Part shown: piece after piece, positions 35,949 through 44,707 of the stretch
Position numbering within the stretch: position 1 is the first letter of the stretch
Layout of the letters: each line of letters starts with the position of its first letter
From: AP-15 sp963789025
Lineage (GTDB): Bacteria > Pseudomonadota > Alphaproteobacteria > ATCC43930 > CGMCC-115725
NCBI GenBank assembly: GCA_963789025.1
Contig: CAWBIT010000008.1
Coordinates: 434,001 to 498,000, forward strand
Reading direction: 5' to 3'
DNA: 64,000 nt
The notes under the pieces: generated by a model
The model's input: the letters and a program-made list of their open reading frames with translations, nothing else
Database searches by the model: none
What the model was told of the DNA's origin: nothing
Position numbers and translations under genes: made by a program

Positions 35949-36929
35949 TCACTCGATCACCTCGTCGGCCCGGGCGAGGATTGAGGGTGGGATCGTCAGG
36001 CCCAAAGCCTTCGCGGTTTTGAGATTGACCACCAGTTCGAAGGTGGTCGGTTGCTGGACCGGCAGATCGGCGGGCTTCTCGCCCTTGAGGATCCTTCCGG
36101 CATAAACGCCGGCTTGGCGATAAACGGCCGCGAGGCTGGTTCCATAGCTGACCAGGCCGCCGGCCGTGGTGTATTCGCGCCACTCGTAAATCGCCGGAAC
36201 GGCATGGCGTTCCGCCAGCGCCACGAGCTGCTCCCGCCGACCGAAGAAGAAGGGATCGGCACCGACCACGAGCGCACCGACATGCAGTTGGACGAGCTTT
36301 GCGAAAGCGGTGTCGATCTCGCTTCCAGCGCTCGCCTTCAGAATATGGAGCTGCACCCCCTTTGCGCCCGCCACTTCCTGCACGTTTCTCACGACGTGCT
36401 CGGTACTCGGACTGGTCGGGTTAACGAGCAGGGCGATCACGGCCGCCTGGGGAACCAGCTCGGACAGCAGCTCGAGCCGCTTGGGCATCAGCTCGACAGT
36501 GATGTTGCTGAAGCCCGTGAGGTTGCCGCCCGGCCGTGCGAGACTGGCGACTAGGCCCAAGCCAACCGGGTCGCCAACGTTGGTGAAGACGATTGGGATC
36601 GTCGAGGTTGCATTTTTCGCCGCGAGCGCCGAAGAGCTGCCGCCGCTGGTCACGATCAAATCTACCTTGCGGCCGACGAGGTCGGCAGCGAATGAAGGCA
36701 GCCGATCGAGATGACCTTCCGCCCAGCGGTATTCGATCGCCAAATTTTGTGCCTCAACGTAGCCGGTTTCGTTGAGCCCCTGCCGGAAGGCAGTCACGCG
36801 GGAAGTCCCGGAGTTTGCTGACACGCTGCTGAGGAAGCCGATGACCGGCATGGCCTTCTGTTGTGCGTGTAGGGCATGCGCCGCCGTCATCATGCCGCCC
36901 AGCAGGAGCATCAGCTCCCGCCGCGTCAT
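35949..36929 (-). CDS. ABC transporter substrate-binding protein (PF04392 type)
   Basis: 326 codons from ATG 36929, overlapping the stop of a lost upstream reading frame that ends NRFANEIIE (GAATGA). N-terminus MTRRELMLLLGGMMTAAHAL is a signal peptide. Core motifs of the family are present: VIGFLSSVSANSG, NLAIEYRWAEGHLDRLPSFA, AADLVGRKVDLIVTSGG, PIVFTNVGDPVGLGLVASLA and RPGGNLTGFSN, ending LGLTIPPSILARADEVIE. These orphan binding proteins are abundant in Bradyrhizobium and rarely have a matched permease nearby; none is seen here. Ligand unknown, perhaps an aromatic or amino acid. Confidence 0.88.
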   Translation of the reverse strand: MTRRELMLLLGGMMTAAHALHAQQKAMPVIGFLSSVSANSGTSRVTAFRQGLNETGYVEAQNLAIEYRWAEGHLDRLPSFAADLVGRKVDLIVTSGGSSSALAAKNATSTIPIVFTNVGDPVGLGLVASLARPGGNLTGFSNITVELMPKRLELLSELVPQAAVIALLVNPTSPSTEHVVRNVQEVAGAKGVQLHILKASAGSEIDTAFAKLVQLHVGALVVGADPFFFGRREQLVALAERHAVPAIYEWREYTTAGGLVSYGTSLAAVYRQAGVYAGRILKGEKPADLPVQQPTTFELVVNLKTAKALGLTIPPSILARADEVIE

Positions 36930-37048
36930 TCGATGATTTCGTTGGCGAAGCGGTTGAGCGCTCCTCCCGTCGGTCATCTCGCCTAACCCTCCCTAGGTGC
37001 GTGTTCTTCGTCGGCCGCGCCTATCAGCAGGATAGCGCGAGGGGCACC

Positions 37049-37165
37049 GTGCCCAAACCGTCGTTCCCCGAGGATGCCCGCTGGAATGCCGAGCGGCAGG
37101 CGGTGGAGTTCGGGGTCGAGATCGGCGAGTACCACGGCGCGAGCCGCCCGCCTCGTGACCCCTAG
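37049..37165 (+). pseudogene. N-terminal piece of a split conserved protein (possibly DUF1488-like)
   Basis: GTG 37049 with AGGGG upstream; 38 codons reading VPKPSFPEDARWNAERQAVE, then FGVEIGEYHGASRPPRD and a stop. The matching C-terminal half lies at 37544-37723. Between them is an unrelated gene on the other strand. Confidence 0.45.
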
Positions 37166-37419
37166 CTTCGCTCCTCTTTCGGGAGCAAAAAACTCGACAT
37201 CACCGCGAAGTAACCAGGGATGCGGCCGACGACGGTTTCGTCATCGGCGGTTTCCCACCGAACCGGGCCGAGCCTCATTTCTGTCACCCAGCGCTCGACT
37301 TCTCGGCGCGCGTCGGCCTGCTTCCAATGGAGGCGCTTGCTGCGCCGCACGGCACCGGCCACATCGCGACTGTCCGCCACATAAATCATTGCGCACCAAG
37401 CGTGCGGCTCAATGGTCAT
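37162..37419 (-). CDS. Conserved hypothetical protein inserted between two halves of another gene
   Basis: 85 codons from ATG 37419; an internal ATG at 37389 (MIYVADSRDVAGAVRRSKRL) is an equally likely start because neither has a strong ribosome-binding site. The body reads LHWKQADARREVERWVTEMR, LGPVRWETADDETVVGRIPG and ends SSFLLPKEERS. Soluble, no cysteine-rich or membrane parts. No known domain. Its stop overlaps the end of the plus-strand fragment at 37165. Confidence 0.55.
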   Translation of the reverse strand: MTIEPHAWCAMIYVADSRDVAGAVRRSKRLHWKQADARREVERWVTEMRLGPVRWETADDETVVGRIPGYFAVMSSFLLPKEERS

Positions 37420-37543
37420 CTAAGTCGAAGTCCAGAACGGCGTGAGCCACAGTCTCTTCGGGCACAGGCAGTTTCTCCGAGACCGTCACAAGACCGCTAA
37501 AATGCCGGAGCTAAGTCAATAATTCGTCCCAGCGGCCTACCCC

Positions 37544-37723
37544 CAGCGGTGCGTCGAAGCGTACTACCTACAGGGGACCCGGTTCGAGAGCATCGCCGAG
37601 TGAAAACTCCGACGCCGCCAGTTGACCGAGGATGGGAACGTCGAGATCAGCGCGCGCGACTTGCGTCAGATGGCAAAGCCGATGCTCACCAGGTTTCCAC
37701 AGACCGCCGTGGTCGAGCCATAG
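37544..37723 (+). pseudogene. C-terminal piece of the split conserved protein
   Basis: The frame reads RCVEAYYLQGTRFESIAE, a TGA where Arg is expected, then KLRRRQLTEDGNVEISARDL and a stop at 37721-37723. With the N-terminal piece at 37049 it would make one protein of about 90-100 residues missing a short middle part. Confidence 0.45.
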
Positions 37724-37781
37724 TACCCGTCAGCGGTTGCTGTAAAGGGAGAGGTCTGTCTGCGGAGCGACGGCTGCCAGC

Positions 37782-38111
37782 TCAACAAGCGTAATAGTAG
37801 CGGTAATAGGGGTTCCAACAGCTCCGTGCGGGCGGATAATACGCCGCCGGTGGATAGTAAGCGGGGGCGGGCGGGTAGTAGCCGTACGGGTAATAATACG
37901 GGTTATAGTAGTAGGGGTTCGCGAGCACGGAGCCAAGCGCGAAGGCCCCGAGCCCAAGCCCGACGGCGGCACCAGGGCTGATCCCACCCCCACCCCAACC
38001 CCAACCTGCATCTGCGGGTCTTGCCAGCGTTGTCAACCCGATAGCGGCAAGGATCGCCGCGGCGATGGCGAGCCCGCGAACGGTTTTTCCAAAGAACCTG
38101 CCAACAGTCAT
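37782..38111 (-). CDS. Exported Tyr/Pro-rich small protein
   Basis: 109 codons, ATG 38111 preceded by AAGGAGGG, an excellent ribosome-binding site. Signal peptide residues 1-35 (GLAIAAAILAAIGLTTLARP, cleavage after ADA). The mature part begins with a glycine-rich stretch (GWGWGGGGISPG), a short hydrophobic segment AAVGLGLGAFALGS, and then a Tyr/Pro/Asn repeat region (PYYYNPYYYPYGYYPPAPAY) ending RSCWNPYYRYYYAC with two cysteines. Such proteins are frequent in rhizobia; function unknown, envelope location likely. It and the lipoprotein gene upstream share a direction. Confidence 0.7.
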   Translation of the reverse strand: MTVGRFFGKTVRGLAIAAAILAAIGLTTLARPADAGWGWGGGGISPGAAVGLGLGAFALGSVLANPYYYNPYYYPYGYYPPAPAYYPPAAYYPPARSCWNPYYRYYYAC

Positions 38112-38130
38112 ATACCCTCCTTAACTCGGC

Positions 38131-38505
38131 TCAGTAACCCGCGGGCGCGTTTGTCGAGGCGGCTGTGGCGGTGCTCCCCGCGGGGTGATGTCTTCGCCCG
38201 TTGTTGCTCGCGTAGTGGCGGTGATTGTAGGAGCCGTAGTATCGGTGATTGTAATAACCGTGATAAGCAGGCGGTGGTGGCGTGGTGATAAGGCCTGTGA
38301 CCGCCCCCACAGCTCCGCCGACTGCCGCCCCGAGAGCCGCACCATGACCGCCCGCAGCGGCAGCCCCGATTGCAGCCCCACTGCCTGCGCCGATGAGACC
38401 GCCGCCAACGAAACGCTGCACGGGATCGTAGGGATTGGTGCAAGCCGACAGGCCTAAGATCAGTCCGGTCGCGACCACGCCGGGAATGATTTGTGGTCTT
38501 ATCAT
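38131..38505 (-). CDS. Glycine-zipper lipoprotein
   Basis: 124 codons from ATG 38505. MIRPQIIPGVVATGLILGLS is followed by AC, a lipobox giving Cys22. A glycine-zipper segment (GGGLIGAGSGAAIGAAAAGG, then HGAALGAAVGGAVGAVTGL) resembles SlyB/OmpA-linked outer-membrane lipoproteins. The C-terminal tail is rich in Tyr, His and Asn. It is 19 bases upstream of the Tyr/Pro-rich gene in the same direction, so the two form an envelope-protein pair. A longer in-frame extension to 38730 lacks a start signal. Confidence 0.7.
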   Translation of the reverse strand: MIRPQIIPGVVATGLILGLSACTNPYDPVQRFVGGGLIGAGSGAAIGAAAAGGHGAALGAAVGGAVGAVTGLITTPPPPAYHGYYNHRYYGSYNHRHYASNNGRRHHPAGSTATAASTNAPAGY

Positions 38506-38609
38506 TCTGAGGATCTCCAGCGTTCTGCTTGACCGACCGTTTGGGGCCATCGACCGGGTACAAACGGTCCACGTCAGGAACGGCCACACGGCAATCCTAC
38601 ACTCACACG

Positions 38610-38644
38610 AATGACACATTGTGACGCCACCACGGTGTGTCATT
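38610..38644. repeat. Perfect 9-bp inverted repeat followed by a T run
   Basis: AATGACACA at 38610-38618 pairs with TGTGTCATT at 38636-38644, with a 17-base spacer and TTTT after it. It sits about 105 bases upstream of the glycine-zipper gene start. It could be an operator for the envelope genes or a terminator for a lost plus-strand gene. Confidence 0.5.
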
Positions 38645-38782
38645 TTTGGAACCTGCGCGTGCAAAGACTGTTGAAAGCACCCAGTTACCGCGAATTGGCC
38701 TGTCTCGAAGGACATGCGATCTATCGGCAAGTTGGCGGGACAGGGCTACGACCGTGCCTGTTGGGCAGAGCCTCGGACCAGG

Positions 38783-38885
38783 AGGACGTCGGCTCTCACC
38801 CCAAGCACCTCCGCCAGCGCCGCGCCCGGTTCGGCCCCGTGGCGCACCAGCGCCTTTGACCAGCGCGTCTGGCCCGGCGGGCGGT
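38783..38885 (-). pseudogene. Short conserved fragment with PGQTRWSKAL motif (copy 2)
   Basis: Minus strand: RPPGQTRWSKALVRHGAEPG, then AALAEVLGVRADVLL. It is homologous to the fragment at 26742-26867. No start or full-length frame is seen. Confidence 0.4.
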
Positions 38886-38896
38886 AAGTGTTAAGG

Positions 38897-38939
38897 ACCC
38901 CCCAAATCCTAATTATATCTCTATACGGCTCTGGGGGGT
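38897..38939. repeat. 8-bp inverted repeat
   Basis: ACCCCCCA at 38897-38904 and TGGGGGGT at 38932-38939 flank an AT-rich 27-base spacer (TTATATCTCTATAC inside). It may be an intrinsic structure or a remnant of mobile-element ends. Confidence 0.35.
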
Positions 38940-39333
38940 TCTTCCCGCACGCCAACTGTCGTTATGTGGAGCACCCTCGGCCTACCCCTGGGACAGCCAG
39001 CAAGTCTGCCCTGAGGTGTGAGAAGATCCGGGAGTATGCTGATACGATCCTGCAAGGGTACGATGCGATCCCCTCTACGTCCAGGACCGGCTCCGGCGGA
39101 ACGAGAAAAAAACTACCGAACGCGAGGAATTCCGCGAAAAATGGTCCGAGCTGCGGATTCCGGGGGAAGTCGCCCGCGAATCCGCGCTGATGTCGCGCAC
39201 CATTCCGATTTGATCTCGCTCGGCGTTCCGAGATGATTTCGCCCGGCATTCCGGGATGATGTCGCCCGGTTAAGCGGCGCCTCTGCTGGCCCGATTAGGG
39301 TCCGCTCCTTTGGCTTTTTGCATGGGGGAGCGG

Positions 39334-40881
39334 ATGCCAGCAGAGAGGACAACGATGCGCCAGGTGCGCGAAGTGCTTCGTTTGAGAACCGCCGGGGTCG
39401 GGCTCAACGAGGTTGCCCGCCGCGTAGGGGTTGCGCCGTCGACTGTCCGGTTGACATTGAAGCGACTGGCGACTGCCGGGTTGAGCTGGCCATTGCCGGC
39501 TGAGATGACCGACAGCGCGCTGGAGACGGCCCTGTTTGCTGCTGCCGGCACCAAGCAAGGCCATCGGCGTCACGGCGAGCCCGATTGGGCTGAGATTCAC
39601 CGCGAGCTCAAGCGCAAGCACGTCACCCTGACGATGCTGTGGGACGAGTACATCGAACGCTGCCCCGAAGGGTATCGCTATTCGCGCTTCTGCGAGCTGT
39701 ACCGCGGTTGGGCGTCGCGGCTGTCGGTCACCATGCGGCAAGCTCACATCGGCGGCGACAAGTTGTTTGTCGATTACGCCGGCGACACGGTGCCGGTGAT
39801 CGTTGACCGGCTTACCGGCCAGGTCCGAGCGGCGCAGATTTTTGTCGCCGTCATGGGCGCCTCCAATTTCACCTATGCCGAGGCGAGCTGGACCCAGGCG
39901 CTGGCCGACTGGATCGGCGCCCATACCCGAGCCTTTGCAGCGATCGGCGGCGTGCCCAAGCTGCTCGTGCCGGACAACACCAAGGTCGCTGTCATCAAGG
40001 CCTGCCTCTACGAGCCGCAGGTCAATCGGACTTACGCCGAGATGGCGGCCCATTACGACACCGCGATCCTGCCGGCACGGCCGCGGCGGCCGCGCGACAA
40101 GGCGAAAGTCGAAGTCGCGGTGCTGATCATCGAGCGATGGTTGCTCGGCCGCCTGCGCCACCGCCGCTTCTACAGTCTGGCCGAACTCAACACGGCGATC
40201 GGTGAGTTGTTGCGGCAGCTCAACGACGAACGCCTGATCCGGCGGCTCGGCGTCACCCGCCGGGCGCTGTTCGAAGAGCTCGACCGGCCCAACCTCAACT
40301 CGTTGCCGGCGCAGCCCTATTGTTTTGCCGAATGGCGCGTCCGCCGGGTTGGTGTCGACTACCACGTCGAGCTCGAAGGTCATTTCTACAGCGTGCCCCA
40401 CCGCTTTGCGCGCAGCGAGGTGGAGGTCCGGTTAACGCCGCGAGCCGTCGAGATCTTTCTGAAGGGCGAGCGGATTGCCGCTCATCTGCGCGCCAGCGGT
40501 AATCATCGCCACACCACCGTGCCCGAGCACATGCCGTCGAGCCATCGGCGCTACGCCGACTGGACCGTCGAGCGCATTCGCCGCGAGGCTGCTTCGATCG
40601 GCCCAGCCACCGCCGCGCTCTGCGAGCTGATCCTGGAGCGCCGGCCCCACCCTGAGCAGGGCTTCCGGGCCTGCCTCGGCATCGTGCGGCTGATGCGGCC
40701 ATTCGGCGCCGATCGTCTCGAAGCCGCCGCCACGCGGGCGATCGAGATCGGCACCCTGACCTACGGCTCGGTGCGCTCGATCCTCGACAACAAGCTCGAT
40801 CGCCAGACGGCGCAACGGTCGCCCGCCAACGGCGTGCCGATCCTCCACCCCAACATTCGCGGACCGCGCTACTACCACTGA
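39334..40881 (+). CDS. istA: IS21 transposase IstA
   Basis: 515 codons from ATG 39334 with GGGGGAG upstream. N-terminal helix-turn-helix (MRQVREVLRLRTAGVGLNEV, ARRVGVAPSTVRLTLKR). DDE catalytic core: GDKLFVDYAGDTVPVIVDRL with the first Asp, VPKLLVPDNTKVAVIKACLY with the second, and RPRRPRDKAKVEVAVLIIER with the Glu. The C-terminal beta domain (VDYHVELEGHFYSVPHRFAR) is typical. Complete. Confidence 0.95.
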   Translation: MPAERTTMRQVREVLRLRTAGVGLNEVARRVGVAPSTVRLTLKRLATAGLSWPLPAEMTDSALETALFAAAGTKQGHRRHGEPDWAEIHRELKRKHVTLTMLWDEYIERCPEGYRYSRFCELYRGWASRLSVTMRQAHIGGDKLFVDYAGDTVPVIVDRLTGQVRAAQIFVAVMGASNFTYAEASWTQALADWIGAHTRAFAAIGGVPKLLVPDNTKVAVIKACLYEPQVNRTYAEMAAHYDTAILPARPRRPRDKAKVEVAVLIIERWLLGRLRHRRFYSLAELNTAIGELLRQLNDERLIRRLGVTRRALFEELDRPNLNSLPAQPYCFAEWRVRRVGVDYHVELEGHFYSVPHRFARSEVEVRLTPRAVEIFLKGERIAAHLRASGNHRHTTVPEHMPSSHRRYADWTVERIRREAASIGPATAALCELILERRPHPEQGFRACLGIVRLMRPFGADRLEAAATRAIEIGTLTYGSVRSILDNKLDRQTAQRSPANGVPILHPNIRGPRYYH

Positions 40882-40886
40882 GGAGA

Positions 40887-41639
40887 ATGCCGTTGCTTAC
40901 CCATCCAACGCTCGACCAGTTGGGCCAGCTTGGCCTCTCCGGCATGGCCCAGGCCTTTGCCGAGCTCGAGGCCTCCGACGAAACCGCCACGCTCACTCAT
41001 GCCGACTGGCTCGGGCTGCTGGTCGATCGCGAGCTCACCCATCGCCGCGACAAGCGGCTTGCCGCCCGGCTGCGCTATGCCAGACTGCGCCAGCCGGCCA
41101 GCGTCGAGGACGTCGATTACCGGGCCCCGCGCGGGCTCGACCGCGCTCTGTTTCACAAGCTCACCAATGGAGAGTGGATCGACGCGCACGACAATCTGAT
41201 CCTGTGCGGGCCGACCGGGGTCGGCAAAAGTTGGCTTGCCTGTGCCCTCGGTCACAAGGCTTGCCGCGACAACCGCTCTGTTCTTTATCAGCGGGTTCCC
41301 AAGCTCTTCCCCGAACTCGCGCTCGCCCGCGGTGACGGCCGCTATGCCCGCATCCTGCGCGGTCTCACCGGCGTCCAGCTCCTCATTCTCGACGATTGGG
41401 GCCTCGAACCGCTCGACGCCGGTGCTCGTCGTGACCTCTACGGGATCCTCGAGGAACGCTATGGGCGCCGCTCGACCATCCTCACCAGCCAGATTCCGGT
41501 CGACAAATGGCACGCCTTCATTGGCGACCCGACATATGCCGACGCCATCCTAGACCGCCTCGTCCACAACGCCCACCGCATCGATCTCGCCGGCGAAAGC
41601 CTCCGGCGCAAACGCTCCAGATCGATCGCAAAGGATTGA
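40887..41639 (+). CDS. istB: IS21 helper ATPase IstB
   Basis: 250 codons. AAA+ ATPase: Walker A in LILCGPTGVGKSWLACALGH, Walker B in VQLLILDDWGLEPLD, arginine-finger region RYGRRSTILTSQIPVDKWH, and the conserved LDRLVHNAHRIDLAGESLRR C-terminus. It starts 5 bases after the istA stop, with the ribosome-binding site (GAGGAG) overlapping that stop. It regulates target selection by the transposase. Confidence 0.95.
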   Translation: MPLLTHPTLDQLGQLGLSGMAQAFAELEASDETATLTHADWLGLLVDRELTHRRDKRLAARLRYARLRQPASVEDVDYRAPRGLDRALFHKLTNGEWIDAHDNLILCGPTGVGKSWLACALGHKACRDNRSVLYQRVPKLFPELALARGDGRYARILRGLTGVQLLILDDWGLEPLDAGARRDLYGILEERYGRRSTILTSQIPVDKWHAFIGDPTYADAILDRLVHNAHRIDLAGESLRRKRSRSIAKD

Positions 41640-41793
41640 CCACCAGCCCCAACTTTGGCACAAATCTACTGCCAGCAGAGCGCCCGCCAACCAGGCGACA
41701 TCATTTCGGAACGCCGGGCGACATCATCTCGGAATCGGCGGGCGACTTCGTCGGAATCTGCACCGAGCGCCGGAAGCGCCTGTGACGCTCACT

Positions 41794-42237
41794 ATGAACA
41801 CGTCCAGATACCCGGAAGCCGCTGACGCAACCAGAACTCCAAAGCGGCGATATCAAGCAAAGCGCAAGCGCATCTTGGTCGTAGAAGACGATCGGCTGAG
41901 TCTTATAGTGTTGCGCCAGCTTCTAACGGCGCAGGGCTACGAAATATTGCAGAGTTCAGAGGGTTGGGATGGGATACATCGTGCTCGTAATGAGCAACCT
42001 GATTTGATCGTGATGGATATCAAATTGCCTGACATCTCCGGGCTCGACGCCACCCTTCTGCTGAGAAAAGATGATCTAACAAAGACCATCCCTATCATTG
42101 CCGTCACCGCCTTCGTAACGCCCGCCGATAAAGCGAACGCTTTGAGGAGCGGATGCGATGCCTATATCGCTAAACCAGTAAACATGAATAATCTGCTGGG
42201 AACAGTCGAAGCGTTCCTGTCTTCCTCGTCCGCGTAG
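41794..42237 (+). CDS. DivK-like single-domain response regulator
   Basis: 147 codons from ATG 41794; a GTG at 41782 would add four. Residues about 24-145 are one receiver domain: KRILVVEDDRLSLIVLRQLL with the acidic pair, DLIVMDIKLPDISGLDATLL with the phosphoacceptor Asp, PIIAVTAFVTPADKANALRS with the switch Thr, and CDAYIAKPVNMNNLLGTVEA with the conserved Lys. No output domain, so it would act through protein contacts as DivK or CheY do. The IS21 right end is only about 30 bases upstream, so the native promoter has probably been replaced or displaced. Confidence 0.88.
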   Translation: MNTSRYPEAADATRTPKRRYQAKRKRILVVEDDRLSLIVLRQLLTAQGYEILQSSEGWDGIHRARNEQPDLIVMDIKLPDISGLDATLLLRKDDLTKTIPIIAVTAFVTPADKANALRSGCDAYIAKPVNMNNLLGTVEAFLSSSSA

Positions 42238-42639
42238 TAGCCGGTCGGCAATAAACAGGCCACATCAGTCTAATATCGGTTTCGGATCTCAGCCCTATCG
42301 AATTGGTTCCGTACCGCATCGATTACGCAGTGGCCCGCCATCAGCGATTACCATGACGACGAGGATCTCATCGGGTCGTGGCGCTGGCCCGAGGTTACGC
42401 CTGGAGCCCTGGAGAGTGGGGCCGACCGAAATGCTGGTATCGCGATGTGTGCGACGCCAACAAGGCGACGGAATTGACGTGGCTGCGAGCAAATGTGATG
42501 GGGTCGGTCAAGCCGTATGGGCGTTGCGCATCACGGCGAAAATTCGGTATTCCGAGCGATGCTGGGGATGGGGTGAACAGATACCAACGATCGTGCCGAG
42601 CTTGCGCTTGGAGACCGTATCTTCCGTTAATCAAACAAC
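42238..42639. other. No recognised gene
   Basis: About 400 bases downstream of the receiver gene. A plus-strand frame 42353-42643 is open, but its content and start are unconvincing. Confidence 0.4.
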
Positions 42640-42876
42640 TTAAACCATTTCGAGATCCGCGAGCGCTTTCTCTTCTACTCGCGCTGGCTCAACGTTGATC
42701 ACTTCGGCATTGCGGGGGCACAGGCTCCGCAGTTCGTCGCGGATCAATTTCGCTTCTTGATTGCTGTCGAAAAGCTTTTGCCGCGTATGATCGGTCGACC
42801 ACCTGCTGCCGCTACCGTCGTACCAGCCGGTAATCTTTGCATCAGTCCTGGATCTAAGGGTAATGGAATAGTACAT
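42640..42876 (-). CDS. Small conserved hypothetical protein
   Basis: 78 codons from ATG 42876 with GAGGCGAGAAG upstream. The product reads MYYSITLRSRTDAKITGWYD, SGSRWSTDHTRQKLFDSNQE, AKLIRDELRSLCPRNAEVIN and ends ARVEEKALADLEMV. Soluble, mixed alpha/beta. The pattern (surface-exposed WYDG/W motif, then a helix) resembles small uncharacterised rhizobial proteins; no functional name. Confidence 0.55.
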   Translation of the reverse strand: MYYSITLRSRTDAKITGWYDGSGSRWSTDHTRQKLFDSNQEAKLIRDELRSLCPRNAEVINVEPARVEEKALADLEMV

Positions 42877-43379
42877 TGCGCGCTTCTCGCCTCAGAATGG
42901 TGCGTTGCGTTCACGTATTCGCATGGCGAAGCGCCCGAGGAGCGTTCCTTTCTCCATACCGCCTGCAATGCCGGAGAAAGATTGCGGAAGCGTAAAATTT
43001 TAGACGGTCAACTCTCATTTTTTAGTCGTAAAGCCATCCAACAGATCGTCGATCTACTCGCCGCCTGACCTGAGTGCCGCGATTGTTGAACTCTTCTTGT
43101 CTACGATTCTCCCGCGTAGAAGCTAACAATTGCCGCGAACACGTCCTGCGCGCGAGGTCCTCGACATGCTGGTCCAGGGTCTTGATGTCGAGCGCGACCA
43201 TATTGGCGTCGAGCTGGCCCAGGAACAGCATGCCCTCGCCCATCGGCAGCTGGCCATCGACTAGCGGCCCAGCATCGCCAGAAGCGCTCGCGTCAGAACG
43301 CTGCCTGGGCAAACGCGATACGGTTGATCAACTCAATCTTGATTCGCTATAGCGGATTGGAACGGAAGGGAGCTTGCCC
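42877..43379. other. No confidently assigned gene
   Basis: About 500 bases. A minus-strand frame around 43140-43280 reads GEGMLFLGQLDANMVALDIK, which looks like real protein, but it has neither a clear start nor a known family, and the frame continues as low-quality sequence. Probably a gene remnant. Confidence 0.35.
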
Positions 43380-44582
43380 ATGATTCACATCGCTGGAAGG
43401 GCATCAAAGGAGGACTCGCAGATCCTCCATGCGGCCATTGGTTTGGGATCGCAGATCCGGGCGGCGAGCGAGGAGATTGAGGAGGGCCGTCGTATCCCAC
43501 CGCCGCTTGCCGCGGCAATGAAGGGAGCTGGGGTATTCGGTATGGTGATGCCGCGCGCGTGGGGTGGGCCTGAACTGGATCCCATGACCCAGTTCCGCGT
43601 AATCGAGGCTTTGGCGATGATGGACGGCTCGGTCGGGTGGTGCGCGATGATCGGCTGCGACGCCGGTTACATAAGTGCCTTTCTCGATCAGGATGTCGCT
43701 CGCGCAATGTTTCCGGATCTACTTTCCGCAATGGGAGCCGCGGCGACACCGACCGGAACCGCAACCGTAGTGCCGGGGGGCTACCGTGTCAGCGGACGCT
43801 TTCCGTTCGTTAGCGGATGTCACCACTGCGAATGGCTGTGGCTCGGATGCCACGTCGTGGAGGACGGCGCGACGCGAATGAACAGCACGGGTGTTCCCGA
43901 AACGCGGCAATGTCTGCTGCGCCTCGAGAAATGCGAGATCCTCGACACTTGGTATACGACAGGGCTGCGTGGCACCGGTAGCAACGACGTCGCCGTGCAC
44001 GACCAGTTCGTTCCAGGCGACCAAAGCTTCAGCTTCCAGGATCCAGCGCTGGTGAAGCGGCCTGGGCCGCTATACGCGTTTCCGTTCATGTTTGCCGCCA
44101 AAGGCCCTGCGGTGGCGCTGGGCATAGCACGCCACGCGCTGGACACGCTGATCGAGGCCTCCGGTAAGCCCGCGCGGCGCTACACGCTCGGTGAGGGGGT
44201 CGAGCCACCGAAGCGGTTGCGCGATGATGTATTCGTGCAGGAGGCGGTGGGGCGGGCCGACACGCTGCTGACCTCGGCCCGCGCCCATCTATTTGAGGTT
44301 GTTGGTGATATGTGGGAAAGCCTCGCCGCCGGCGAGCCGTTGTCGGAAGTGCAGCACGCCCGTTTCATGACGCTGAACAGCCACGTCATCGCGCTATGCG
44401 TAGAGGTCGTGCAGCTTGTGTTCAAGGCCTCGGGCGGTACTGCGGTGTATCAAAAAGGCCCACTCGACCGCTGTCTGCGGGATGTGCTGACAATGAATCA
44501 GCATGTCGTCGCGACGCTGCGCACCTGGGAGATGTCGGGCCGCCTGCTGTTGGGCCTCGACCCGCTGCGATGGCTGTTCTAG
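43380..44582 (+). CDS. Acyl-CoA dehydrogenase-superfamily flavin-dependent monooxygenase
   Basis: 400 codons from ATG 43380 with GGAG seven bases upstream. Acyl-CoA-dehydrogenase fold: N-terminal helical domain with IPPPLAAAMKGAGVFGMVMP and RAWGGPELDPMTQFRVIEAL, beta domain with GGYRVSGRFPFVSGCHHCEW and RGTGSNDVAVHDQFVPGDQS, C-terminal helices ending NQHVVATLRTWEMSGRLLLG. The GxFPFxSGxxHxxW pattern is that of class D flavin monooxygenases (HsaA/DszC-like) rather than true dehydrogenases, and no catalytic Glu base is obvious. Probably hydroxylates an aromatic or hydrocarbon substrate with reduced flavin; substrate unknown. Monocistronic here. Confidence 0.8.
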   Translation: MIHIAGRASKEDSQILHAAIGLGSQIRAASEEIEEGRRIPPPLAAAMKGAGVFGMVMPRAWGGPELDPMTQFRVIEALAMMDGSVGWCAMIGCDAGYISAFLDQDVARAMFPDLLSAMGAAATPTGTATVVPGGYRVSGRFPFVSGCHHCEWLWLGCHVVEDGATRMNSTGVPETRQCLLRLEKCEILDTWYTTGLRGTGSNDVAVHDQFVPGDQSFSFQDPALVKRPGPLYAFPFMFAAKGPAVALGIARHALDTLIEASGKPARRYTLGEGVEPPKRLRDDVFVQEAVGRADTLLTSARAHLFEVVGDMWESLAAGEPLSEVQHARFMTLNSHVIALCVEVVQLVFKASGGTAVYQKGPLDRCLRDVLTMNQHVVATLRTWEMSGRLLLGLDPLRWLF

Positions 44583-44707
44583 CCTCATCCCCGCTTCTGC
44601 GCCAAGCGAGCAGGTATTGTGGGGTTTATTTCGGGGGCCGACTGGCCAGAGAAATCACAGCTCTCCACCGACCCAGCCAAGCGCCAAGCCTAAGACGGAC
44701 GGCGGTT

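Larger units (their letters stand above)
39191..41761 (+). mobile_element. IS21-family insertion sequence
   Basis: Two genes (istA, istB) are bracketed by the multiple terminal repeats typical of IS21. The left end has tandem units around 39200-39270 (CGGCATTCCGGGATGATGTC). The right end has inverted units around 41690-41750 (GACATCATTTCGGAACGCCG). Ends are set at TG and CA dinucleotides and are approximate by a few bases; no target duplication could be assigned. Both genes are intact. Confidence 0.85.
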
